This document shows positions 24,060 to 35,632 of a stretch of DNA of 64,000 bases, one piece after another; the stretch's first letter is position 1; each line of letters opens with the position of its first letter. The position numbers and the translations under genes are program-made. The stretch comes from Otis tarda (lineage: Eukaryota; Chordata; Aves; Otidiformes; Otididae), in contig CM048552.1 of assembly GCA_026413225.1 (NCBI GenBank), forward strand, positions 216,218,553-216,282,552, written 5' to 3'. The notes under the pieces are model-generated. The model searched no databases. It was not told the origin of the DNA and saw only the letters and a list, made by a program, of their open reading frames with translations.

Positions 24060-24260
24060 GGAAATGCTTTTCAGGAAGTTTTGCTCCATCACCTTCCCAG
24101 AGACCGAGGTGAGGCTGACCAGCCTCTCTTTCCCTAGATCTTCCTTTTTGCCCTTCTGGGAGATCAGAGTGATACCTGCTTTCCTTCAGCCCTCAGGACC
24201 TCCCCCAGTCACCATGACCTTTCAAAGATGATAGAGAGTGGCGTCGTGGAGATGTCATCG
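24060..24260 (-). mobile_element. CR1 reverse-transcriptase fragment
   Basis: A diverged minus-strand CR1 internal piece. CCGAGGTGAGGCTGACCAGCC and AAAGATGATAGAGAGTGGC correspond to the same blocks at 9660-9800 of the long CR1 copy. Confidence 0.75.
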
Positions 24261-25550
24261 AATCTGAGGAAATTGGAAAGAGGCTGATTTCTACACCTGA
24301 GAAGCCTGGTGTCAAAAGCACAGGTGCTAGTAGTAATAAGGATATGGAAATGTTCATTCCTCAGATAGAAACAATTAGAATTTAATTTTAGTTTTGTTCT
24401 TACATTGCCTCTGCATCCCAGAATGTAAAGAATGGGCATACATAACTGCAGCAATTGATAATGGAATCAATTTTTAACCAATTCTACCACATTAGAGGTG
24501 AAATATTTGGAAAATATCTAATGCGGTACCTTCCCTCCCTCCCCTCTCTTCCTGCAGTACCAAGAAGAGATCTCTTCAAAAGTATTTTGAACAATTACAG
24601 GTCTGTTAGCTTCATTGTAACAGAATGCAAAACTGTGCTAGATGGAATCTTATAAAATAAACCAATTCAGTTCAAAAGCAGGATACAAACTTCTACAGAC
24701 CAAGTAATTAACAATATGAACAACTTAACTAATGTTGTTGTGAATATCTGGTAATTGGTACCTCCTGAATCAAAATGTGTTTGTGTGTGGTTTTGCTTTG
24801 TTTTGGTTTTTTTGCCAAATGTATGTTAGAAAGTCAAGGAAAAGATAATTCGGGAAAATTCTACGGCATGTATTTCGCAAGATGACAGACTGATTCACAG
24901 TACTCTTTTTGTGGTTTTATGATTTATGAATGCTAGTAACTGTATCCCAGATTAATTTGAATCCTACTATTCTGAAGATAAAACCCACAGTTACACATGA
25001 AATTAGACTGTAGATCTTATAATTGCAAAACAGAATTAAACAAAAAGGTTAATACGATTCAAGGATTGGAGTTTTAAAGGATAAGAATACTCAGTGTTAC
25101 ATTACTATGGATTGAAAAAAAAAAGCTTTCATTATGGGAACGTGTCTGGTTTTGGCACAAATCAAATCTGCATCCTGCAAATAGAAAAGGCGGCAATTGG
25201 GAAGGGGAAACATAATTTCTAAGTGACATAATTCCTAGGTCATGTAAAACTAAAGCCAAGGGAAAAAGAAAGAATAAAACCCTGACAACACTAAAGATAA
25301 TAAAAATTATATGCTTTTGTTTCTAAAGTAAACCAAGAACAAAAGAAATGCAGCATAGAGCAGTCTGCTACATGGAGATAGTAAAACTGTTAATGATGCC
25401 AGGAAGGAAGAGTTGGTCAACATTCTCTTTTGTATGTGTAAGATTCAAGATTAAAACATTAGAGGATACTAAACAGTAGTCTCACAATAATAATTTTTTT
25501 TTTTAATCAACAGGCCAAATTGCATTGCACTTATGAGTCTGAAGAAGCTC
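24261..25550. other. Intergenic, AT-rich
   Basis: No gene is recognised. A possible very short old LINE piece (NNYRSVSF-like) lies near 24590-24640 but is too short to assign. Confidence 0.5.
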
Positions 25551-25555
25551 ATTGA

Positions 25556-25648
25556 GGAGATCTGTAGTTTGTTGGTCCTGCATGGCGCTTGGACTAGATG
25601 GCTTCCAAAGGTCCCTTCCAGCCTCAACCATTCTGTGATTCTGTAAAT
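25556..25648 (+). mobile_element. CR1 3' tail
   Basis: A very short plus-strand CR1 tail: GCTTGGACTAGATGGCTTCC, CCTTCCAGCCTCAACCATTC and TGTGATTCTGT. It sits tail to tail with the minus-strand CR1 that starts a few bases later. Confidence 0.75.
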
Positions 25649-25654
25649 TCTGTA

Positions 25655-26460
25655 AACCATAGAATGGTTTAGGCTGAAAAGGACCTTTAAAGATCATCTC
25701 GTTCCAACTACCCTGCCATGAGCAGGGACATCTTTCACTAGATCAGGTTGCTCAAAGCCCCGTCCAACCTAGCCTTGAACACTTCCAGGGACGGGCCAAC
25801 CACAACTTCTCTGGGCAACCTGTGCCAGTGCCTCCCACTCTCATAGTGAAGAATTTCTTCCTTAATGTCTAAGGAAGTTTAAAACCATCTTTTGGTTTAA
25901 AACCATCACCCTTTGTTCTGTCACTACAGGCCCTGCTAAAAAGTCTCTCTCTTAGTCTTTCTTACAAGCCCCCTCTAAGTATTGAAAGGCTGCAATAAGG
26001 TGTCCTTGGAGCCTTCTCTTCTCCTAGCTAAACAATCCCAACTTTCTCAGCCTTTCTTCATAACAGAGCTGATCCGGCCCTCTGGTCATTTTTGTGCACT
26101 TCCTCTGGACCCACTCCAACAAGGCAACGTCTGTCTTGTCCTGGGGACTCCAGAACTGGATGCAGTGCTCCAGGTGGAGTCTCACCAGAGCACAGCAGAG
26201 GAATCACCTCCTTCAACCTGGATATTGTATCCTTCACCAGGATACAATTGGTTTTCTGGGCTGCAAGCACACATTGCTGGTTCCTGTCAACTTTTTCATC
26301 CACCAGTATGCCCAAGTCCTTTTCTGCAGAGCTGCTCTCAATCCATCCATCCCCCAGTCTGTATTGATACTGATGATTGCCCCAAGCCAGGTTCTGTGGT
26401 TCTTTAGTGAAGGCCAAATATGATCTTAAGCCACTTAAGCATTCTCCATTCATCATGGAT
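25655..26460 (-). mobile_element. CR1 3' region
   Basis: An 800-bp minus-strand CR1. It opens with CATAGAATGGTTTAGGC, shows GAGCAGGGACATCTTTCACTAG and GCCTTGAACACTTCCAGGG, and runs into the end of the reverse-transcriptase domain (26058-26456). The frame is broken. Confidence 0.88.
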
Positions 26461-28440
26461 CTGGCAAACCTGAAAAAGTGTTCAAAGTAAAATAACGTGA
26501 ACAGGGTTCACAATAGTAGAGGAATCAGAAAAATCCAGATTTTTTTTTACTCTGTTAGATGATTACTCATCACTGTAATTCCACTGGCAGTTTGAGTATA
26601 ATTTCTAACTCTTCAGAAGTGTATTGCCATTGCAAGTGTAAATCAGTGAAGCTGCACTGATTTCATTAAAACAAATATTTTGTCCAATAAATGGTTGAAA
26701 CTTAACTTTCAAGGGTTCTCTGTCCCCCACTATCCTCAAAAATCAGTATTATTTCAACAGTGTAGGCCTATATTTACACACCAAGCATCTTTCTGTGATT
26801 CAATACAGACATCTTTCTGGTTTTTTTTTTCTGGAAGATGAGATGTCTTATAAAAGAAAACTTCACAATGTTTCTCAGGAGCTTGTGTGTTTGTGTTATA
26901 CAAAAGGGAGAGCTGGCAAACTCTTGGAGTGTTGCAAGTTCTTACATCTATCTATTCAGTTCTAAAATTGCGGGCAAAAAGCCCCTCCAGTAAATCAACA
27001 ATACCGCACAAAGAGCTGTCATGTTACCCATCAGCATCCAAAAGAGAAAAAAAAAAAAGCCTTAGAAAAAGTACTGACAAAGCTAAGAGGTGTATATGGG
27101 ATGGTGGTGTGTTTATGTATATAGGATATGTGCGTGTTTATGTATATAAATTATAAACATGTATACAAATACACATTATTCTTATATATATTATTATAAG
27201 ATATACATTATAATAATCACGGTATGTTAGACCAAAGATCCATCTGGTCTAGTGTCCTCTCTTTGTCAGCACACGCCTAGAAAAACATGAGAAAAGAGGA
27301 AGCATATCATGACACTTCCCCACCAGCTTTGTACACAGACGAGGACACCTTTTCTTGCTTTTATGAGAAAGTGAAATATAGTTTAATTCCATCTTAATTT
27401 TAGAAACAACCAAATTATGGAGGATTTGGGCATAAATTTTCTCAAATGAAAAGGTTTTATTTCATTATTGTCATCAGTTTACGAAATGTCCACCACATGT
27501 ATCTAGAGGGATGTGAGATGCATACCCCATAAATGACACCAGTCCAAAAGGAAAAGCATCCACTGGGTCTATTCTTGACCTGGAGGCTTTGAGCTGGTAC
27601 TATGCAGAGGGAGGGTAAGCTTTAATTTTGTGAGTATGTCCCGATCATCACTGAGGGATGCTCAACCAAACTCTGATGATGCTGCAGGTACTACAGTAGC
27701 TTCTTTGCTGCAGTTTACAGAAACATTTGCTAGAGACAGAAAAATGCACGCTGGCCAGTGAATGTTGCCTACTGTTAACATAGGGCTCCCTGCTATTGCC
27801 AGTTCGGATGCTTCTGAGCTGCATCATAGAATCCCGTAGCAAGTCACCTTCTACTTCTCCGCAGTCCTTCCCTTTGCAGGACACTCTTCTCTCTCTATTT
27901 TTGAGACCTAATTCCTCTTGTTAGAATTCCTCTGTGAATCTTAACTGTGTGGGTCTTTTTCTTAGAACAGGAACCCTCCAAAAGTTGCCTGTTAGCATGT
28001 TGCAGAGCAAGATTAATTTTTGCGTACTCAGGTATTGATCTACTAGGAGACAGGGCACTTAAGACTTCTCCTGCTTCCTCTCTTATTACGGCTGACTCGT
28101 GCAGCTGACTTGAATATTATGTGCCACTGTTACAATTGTGAGGCTCTTGGTCTAATGTGACCGTGGCTGAGAAAATGGGTGGGTAGTAAGAAGGCAGAAT
28201 AGTGGATGGCCATCACTGTTCATCTGGGATACATTTCTGTGTGAAGCATCTCTCTCCAGGCTTGGACACCCAGAGAGACAGCTTGCTTATGCTTTTGCTT
28301 CCTAAAGTATGCTATGTAAGCTGGATTCTTCCTGATTTCATCTGGCTCTGGCATCCTCTACTTCTTTCTTCCATGCACATTGAAAGATGCTTGAGACTAG
28401 ACTAAAGTCTTCAGCAGTCTTCTTTCCTATTCTGGACGGG
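26461..28440. other. Intergenic, AT-rich, with a possible ancient amniote repeat
   Basis: No exon is recognised. An AT-dinucleotide-rich patch lies at about 27110-27215. Next to it (27215-27300) is TTAGACCAAAGATCCATCTGG followed by TCTAGTGTCCTCTC. This resembles an old repeat common in reptile genomes (GACCAATGGTCCATCTAG-type); I cannot name its class with confidence. Confidence 0.45.
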
Positions 28441-28444
28441 CATG

Positions 28445-30345
28445 TTTGCTGCACCAATTACCTCTACTGCTGAAAGAGAACTCACAGAATGCTTTCAATG
28501 CTTTTTTTTTGCCTCAGTCTCTAATGCTAATGATAGACCTTGGGCTGCCTGGTCCTCTGAGTTGGAGGACCATGACTGTGGGAACAGTGACTATCCATTT
28601 GTGGACACTGAAATTGTAAGGGACCAGTTGTATCAGCTGAATGCTGTTGAAGGTGGTGGAGTCACCATCCCTGGAGATATTTGAAAGACATGTAGATGTG
28701 GTGCTTAGGGATATGGTTTAGTGGTGGACTTGGCAGTGCTAGATTAACAGTTGGACTTGATGATCTGAAAGGTCTTTTCCAACCTAAACAATTCTATGAT
28801 TCTATAAGTCCATGGGGCCTGATGGGATTCACTCCAGAGTACTGAAGGAGTTAGTAAATGTCACAGCAAGACTCCTCTCAATCATCTACCAAAGGTCTTA
28901 GGAGTTGGAAGAGGGCCCTCCTGACTCAGAGTTAGCCAATGGGATTCCAGTTTACAAGAAGGGTGTGAGGGAAGACCCAGGAAACTACAGACTTCTTAGT
29001 CTAACCTCAGTACCTGGAAAAATTATGGAGAAGATCATACTGGGTGCTATTGAAAGGCATTTAAAGGACGATGCAATTACCAGGCACAGTCAAAATGGGT
29101 TCAGAAAGTGAAAGTCCTGTGTAATTTGATAGCCTTCTATGATAAGGTCACCTGCCTGGTGAATGAAGGGAAGGCAGTGGATGTAGTTTTTCTGGATTTT
29201 AGTACGCCTATTTATACTGTTCTCCACAGTATCCTTCTGGTCAACTTGTCCAGCTGTGAGATGAGCAAGTGCATGGTGTGCTGGGTGAGCTGGCTGAATG
29301 GCAGGGCTCAGAAGACTGTGGTGAATGGGGCTACATCTGGCTGGTGATCAGTCACCAGCAGTGTTCCTCAGGGCTCAAGCTAAGGCTAGTTCTGTTCAAT
29401 ATTTTTATCAATGATCTGGATAAAGGAGTTGAATGCACTATTAATAAATCTGATGATGATACTAAACTGGGAGGTGCTGTTGACTCTCTTGACAGACATG
29501 AGGCCTTGCAAAGGGATCTAGATAGATCGGAGCATTGGACAATCATCAATGGCATGACATTTAACAAAAACAAAAGCCAGATTCTGCCCCTGGGATGGAG
29601 TAATGCAGGACACAAGTATAAATTGGGAGAGGAGTGGCTTGAGAGCAGCCCTGCAAAAAGCAATCTGGGGGTGCTGGTTGGCAGCAGGCTCCATAGCATT
29701 CAGCAGTGTGCCCTGCCAGACAAGAGGGCAAACTGCATCCTGGGATGCATCAAACACAACATAACCAGGCAGTCAAGAGAGGTGATTATCCTGCTGTATT
29801 TAGCGATGGTACGGCCTCACCTTGCATACTGTGTGCAGTGCTGGGCCCCACCATTAAGAAGGATGTTAAGGTCCTTGAATGCGTCCAGAGGAGGGCAACA
29901 AAACTGATGAAGGGGCTGGAAGTCATGTCCTATAAGGAGCAGCTAAGAACTCTGGGTTTGTCTGCTTTAGAGAAAAAGAGATTGAGGAGCAACTTCAATG
30001 CTCTCTACAGCTTCTTGAAGAGGGGACATGGAGAGGGAGGTGCCGATCTCTTCTCCCTGGTACCCAGAGACAAGACGCGTGGGAATGGTTCAAAGCTGCA
30101 TCGGGGAGGTTTAGACTGGACATTAGGAAGCATTTATTTACAGAAAGGGTGGACAAACAGTGGAACAGGCTTCCTAGAGAGGTGGTGAATGCCCCACACC
30201 TGTCAGTGTTTAAGAGGCATTTGGACAATGCCCTTAATGCCTTAATGCTTTAACTTTTGGTCTGCCCTAAAGTGCTCAGGCATCGGGACTGGATGATCAT
30301 TGTAGGTCCATTCCAAGTGGAATTATTCTATTCTAATATAGAATA
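28445..30345 (+). mobile_element. CR1 LINE, old copy interrupted by a CR1 tail
   Basis: A plus-strand CR1 that starts in the linker before the reverse transcriptase (28445-28649), is broken by another CR1 tail and resumes at 28806 with TAAGTCCATGGGGCCTGATGG. It continues through RT blocks (28905-29111 with [20 protein letters not shown]; 29269-29907) to the 3' region (29706-30188) and a degenerate TTATTCTATTCTA end. Frames are short and shifted: a dead copy. Confidence 0.85.
28650..28805 (+). mobile_element. CR1 tail inserted within a CR1
   Basis: A roughly 155-bp 3' end of the same subfamily as 11211-11417: GTGGTGCTTAGGGATATGG, TTGGACTTGATGATCTGAAAGG and an AATTCTATGATTCTAT tail. The host CR1 reads VRDQLYQLNA before it and SPWGLMGFTP-like sequence after it, with the host interrupted exactly here. 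Confidence 0.82.
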
Positions 30346-33300
30346 AGAATAATATTTTCTGGTTTCATTACTGTGAAAAGTGAAAGACCCTTCTTAGCAC
30401 TTTCCCAGGTCTGTCCCATCCAGTGTCCAGATCTGCACTTAGAGAGACAACATATCCATCATCACTCACCTAACAAACACTGGGACGTGCAGTGGCTCTA
30501 GCATCCTCCGCCACAGCCATGTGACAGAATGAGCAATATGCAGCTTTTACAACCCTGCAATTCTGAGAAACATCATCCCTCATCTACATTACACACAACT
30601 ATAGATCCGCTGTTTTATGCTTACTATCGGTTCTTTATTTCTCAAATAAAGAAGCAGAATACAAGGTTTAAGTGTAATTTACAGAAAATTAACATATCTC
30701 ACAGCACTTGCTTTGTGCCTGAGTGATTTTGTGCATCGCAGGTTTTATGTCTTACTCACATTGTATCATGTAGCCTTGGAGGCTGAAGTTCAGAGCCCAC
30801 TGTGCTGCAAACTCACTATTTGTTGTAAAAATACCATCTACAAACTTCAAGATGAAAGAGTCACATAAATTATTTGAAATGCTGTACTTGAAATCCTCAT
30901 AATCTGTTACGTGGGCTTACAATAACAGAATGAAGTAGGTAAGAAATTTCTGCATTTGTGATGGGGAGCAGAAACAGGACAAGAATGAAAGCAAGGCAAA
31001 GAGAAAGAAGAGGTTATTTCTTGTTCCTCTCCTGTGGGAGGAAGCAGAGAGCTCTTACACAGAAAGAACTGAAAGCAGCAGGAGGAAAGAGTTTGAGGAA
31101 TGAGGTAAAACAGTCTAAAGGAACCTGAAATTTGGGACAAGGGAGTAAGTAAAACTTCGAACCATTATGTTTAAAACTAGGAAGATGGCAAAATGAGAGT
31201 GGGAGGATAGGAAGTGAAGTGGCAGAATTCAGACTCTTTATGGGACTTTGTTAATACCAGTGCAGGAGGTGAAAAAGGTCCCAGGAGTGTATAACGGCTG
31301 AGGACTTTCAGGGTTGAGCTTGAGGGAAGAGAAGGGGAAAATGAATCAAGAGTAGAGGACAACAGAGCATGAAGAGAATCAGCCAGTGGAGAAGTGTGAG
31401 CGATGACTATGAGCCAGAAATTGAACGAAGAGAGAAAGGCTGGCAGGGTGGACATGGTGACAGCAACACTGAAAACCTGAATGCAGCACTGCATGGAAAA
31501 GAGGGAAGGAAGCAGAGCAGGGGAAGAGGCAGTAACAGAGAAGCCGCAGTGCAGCATTCCCCCACAGCCTGAACTGATTCAAGCAACATCATCCATCAGG
31601 AGGTTAGACCTTGAGAAATGTCAAATAAAGGCATCGAAGTCTCTGAAGGACTCAGGACATAGACAGGGAGGCCATGAAGATGCCAGGGACAGATGCATTT
31701 TTTACAGAGGGCATTTCAGAAACAGCAGGGGAAGGCAAGGTGATGTTAAAATCAGCAATATCGCCTGGTGAGTAAGCAGAAAAGATAAAAGGAAATATTA
31801 ATCAAACTAAGGCAGAAGGAAGTAGCAGCTCTTGCAATAATCATGAAGGATTTAGATTTATACTTACAATGGGAAAGCAAAAACAAGGCAGAGAAAGGAT
31901 GTAGCAAAAGTACTGTGAACCACTAACAAGGGTAACAAGATGAAGAATTAGCATCAGCAAGACAGGAGAAATATAAAAATATGAATGGCACATAAACAAC
32001 TCTTCCTCAAAGCATCTGAAAAATGCTGAGCACATAATTTTCATAGCAGGACCCCAAAGTGCTCGACTGAACCAGGCTATCCTGGAGGAAAAGAGCATGA
32101 GTGCAAGACGAGGCATAAAAATGAAGACAGGAAGTTCGTCTGCATGTTTGCAATATTCCCTGCTAGTTTATGAACAGCAGTAACCCAAGCTCTACATTAC
32201 TCCTTAGGACAGGTTAGAAGGACAAGGCCTGCGTGCCATTCTCCATAGCACAATGTCTCCTCGAAGCAGAGCTGAGAGATAGGACAAAGGTGACAAAAGC
32301 CTGTTGTGCTTCCCTTCCATTTCTAATTGATGCTTGCTATACTCTATTGCTCTGAGTCTGGCAGAGGGAGTTCCCTCCTCTTGGGAAGAGCTCCATTCTG
32401 GATCTTACGAAGAACTGGTCTCATCCTCCAGCAAGGACCCGGTTCCCATGGGGTGAGAACGTGGTCCATTCCTGCAGCCCTTTTCACTGTAATAGACTGG
32501 ACTGGGACTGCACTGCTCATCAATTCCTACAACTGCAAGAGCCTAGCTGCTCTGCACTGATGGGAGATAATTGAAATCATCTTTGGTACTGCTTTCTCCA
32601 CTCAGAATAGAAAGTGCCTCCCTCTCCATTATGAAACCCATTCCCAGCCCAGAACAAAGGCTAGAACTTTCTGGCAAGTACAGATCTCACCACAAGAAAG
32701 CAGGGGCCAGCATAATTTATATTGTTTCCTCCCCTGCCATCTATGTGTGGGGCCTCAAAGTGATGACATCGTCACTCATATGCTATAAACAAGGCCAAAT
32801 TCATGGACCAGAGACTCCCTGGAGAGCGGCTAGATGTCTGTGTTAGGTTATGGGTTCCTGGGAGCAGAGATAATAGCAGGATGAAGCAGAGAGAATAGAA
32901 AGTTGCAGAACTGGGTTTTAGGACACTGGAGAGATGTTTTCCCTTTGCTAGTCCTGTTCATTTGAGCCTCCTAGGAAGAAGCTGGTGAATGTGATTCTGC
33001 TTCTAACATTATGTGGATGGGGAATTCTAATTTGGGGAAAGCAGCACTGTGTCTGCTGGCAAACATGGCAATATAATACTGGTGGTTCTTGAAACATCAG
33101 GAAATTGGTAAGAAATAATGTCACCTGCCAGAGGAACACAGAAGGCATCACGTGCCTGGGACCCCGACAAAATTTACTTACAGTCCAAATACAGATTGCA
33201 CTTCATTTTCTGAAAGTCCTCTCGTAGATCCATGCTGGTTAATTTTACAACTATTTTAAAACTAAAGAGACTCTGTGCCTTCAATCCCTGAATATAGGGC

Positions 33301-35485
33301 AGACCTCAAACCAGAACTCCTTTCAACTTATAACCAGAGTGGTTTTGAAATGCTGATCCCAAAACACAGACACTATGCCAGTAATCATTATACTAATGAA
33401 ATACACATATGTAATACCAATCCTTCTTTGCAGTTAGACTAGATGATTGTTGCAACTGAACTATTCTGCTCTGTTCTATTCTATTCTATTGTCCATTTTA
33501 TATACTCTTCAAAATACCTTTTGGTCTAGCTATTTCATCAAACTGAGAACTCATATTCTATTGGTCATCTAATGCAATCAATAAATGCTTTAATTCCTGC
33601 TTTGCAGGACACAGCCACCAATCTGTAACCATTAACTGCTCTGTAGGATTCTCGTAGAAACAACTCTGCTGGCTGACAATCATCCATTGTAAAATAAAGA
33701 AATAGAGTTTAAGTCAGAAGTTGATGAATTACTGCTCAGTGTTTAATCAGCTCTTCATGTACTAGCAAGAAATGCCTTACAGAAATCCCTTATCTATCAC
33801 TGATGTGCCAAAATTCCTCTTTTTTTTTTTTTTTTTTTCTCATGCTTCCCCCCTCAGAGGTATGAAATTTGGTCTCATCCCATTTTACAGATGGGGAATT
33901 AAGACAGAGATTTGAGGAGCAAGCAATATAAGAGCCTGATTTTTGAAGGCTTTCAATTCACCAAAGAAACTATGGAACAGCTCCTATATAAGGAGAGAAG
34001 AACAAGGCGAGTTGTTTACCTCCAAAATACAAGGGGAGCTCTGAGAGGCTTGAGTCTGCTGATTAAAGCAGCTGGAGGAGCAGCACCCCCATATATAAGG
34101 CCCTTAAACACAAGCAGAAACGTAACTTTTGCAGCTTCCCGTAACGGAAGTTAAAGGCTCCTATCTTGCTCATACCTCTACGAAAAAATTCCACACTGGA
34201 CAGTAACTCAAACTGGAGTTCGACCTGTTCAGAGAGAAAAGCAAATTGAGACAGCGTGATAAGGTCTTTGAATAGCATGAATGTAAGTCTAACACAGCAT
34301 AAAGCACCGTAACAGTTTATCGGAAGTATCATGGATGCTTTACCCCAATTTGTGTTTATTCAGAAAATGTAAAGAATCACTGAATGTAAATGCAACAGAT
34401 ACACTTGGTAATGTGTTACTTAAAATGGGGAAAGCAGCAGGTAGTACAGGATCTCTGTGGTGGGTAAGGAGAGAAAGAGTGCCTCCCACCAAGCAGATGA
34501 AAGACAGACTGGGAGTCAGTATAACTTGATGTGAAGCGTATGAGCATCCTCCTGCAGGGAGAAGATTTAAAGACATTTTTCAGAAAGCTCTGGTAATTTT
34601 TCAGAAAGAGTCGATCATAGCAGTGCCTAAGGTCAAGCTCTTGTCCTTCAGCATGGAATGGACAACATCATTTAATGAAGTTCTGAATTATTAACAAGGA
34701 GATTTTAAAAGACCACAACATTACATGGGAATAAAACAGGGAAGGAAATCTAGGATATCAACGTATCTCCACTGGTAGTATTCCAAACAGACATAGAATT
34801 ATCTTGCTCAGAAATGTATATTGGTTATATAGTTAATGACAATCATCACTACCTCTTAAAATGTGCGGTCAACCCTTCCACTATTTTGCCCAGAGCTGAT
34901 ACTGTATTAAGTGTCCAACAATTTCACAAGACATGCCATTTTCATCCTATAAATATCAGTGCAATGGTAATTCCCCAAGATCCTTTGGTCCAAGATCTCT
35001 GCAAAACAAAACCAAAAGAAAAACAAAACATCACCTCAACATTCTTTGCCCTCACATCTCCTTAGCTTGTTCTTTTCATCCTCCTTGTTGATTCACAAAT
35101 CCAAGTCCATCATAATACCAGTGCAAATGTTATCCCTCCAGGCTAGTATTTTAGCCACATCCTTACCTCAATTCCCCCTTCTCTACTGCACAGGCTCTAC
35201 AAAGCAATAAAACAAAACACTTCTTCTATCTTTTAAAAGTCCTTACAATTGTTTCCTGCACTTCCTAACTTCTGTGACAAGATAAAGGATCATCGTTTCT
35301 TCTCTCCGCTTCCAACATAACTGCCATTAGTATCTAAAGATATCTCTAAAGTTCCTACCACTCTTTTTGAAGGAGAAAAGATTGCACTGAACACCAACGA
35401 ATGAGAAAATCATTATATCTTCCTTGACAGTGATGGATTTTTTTTTTTTTTTGATATTTACATTCTTAACAATGTCTAGGAAGTT
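30346..35485. other. Intergenic, AT-rich, no gene recognised
   Basis: No exon or CpG island is recognised. A T19 run is at 33820-33838. A possible worn CR1 tail (plus) sits near 33430-33490 (TTAGACTAGATGATTGTTGC, then TTCTATTCTATT). Frames at 31177-31557 (-) and 31369-31771 (+) lie opposite each other and show no domain. Confidence 0.5.
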
Positions 35486-35494
35486 GGTTCCTGT

Positions 35495-35632
35495 GATTGT
35501 GTTCAAAGTGTTCAAAGTCAGGTTCAACGGGGCTTTAAGCAACACAATCTAGTGAAAGATGTCCCTGCCCATGGCGGAGGGGTGGACTAGATGATCTTTA
35601 AAGGTCTCCTGCAACCCAAATCATTCTATGTA
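35495..35632 (+). mobile_element. CR1 3' tail
   Basis: Short plus-strand CR1: GTTCAAAGTCAGGTTCAACGG, GATGTCCCTGCCCATGGC and GGACTAGATGATCTTTAAAGG, ending ATCATTCTATGTAT. A T-run lies just upstream at about 35436-35452. Confidence 0.82.
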
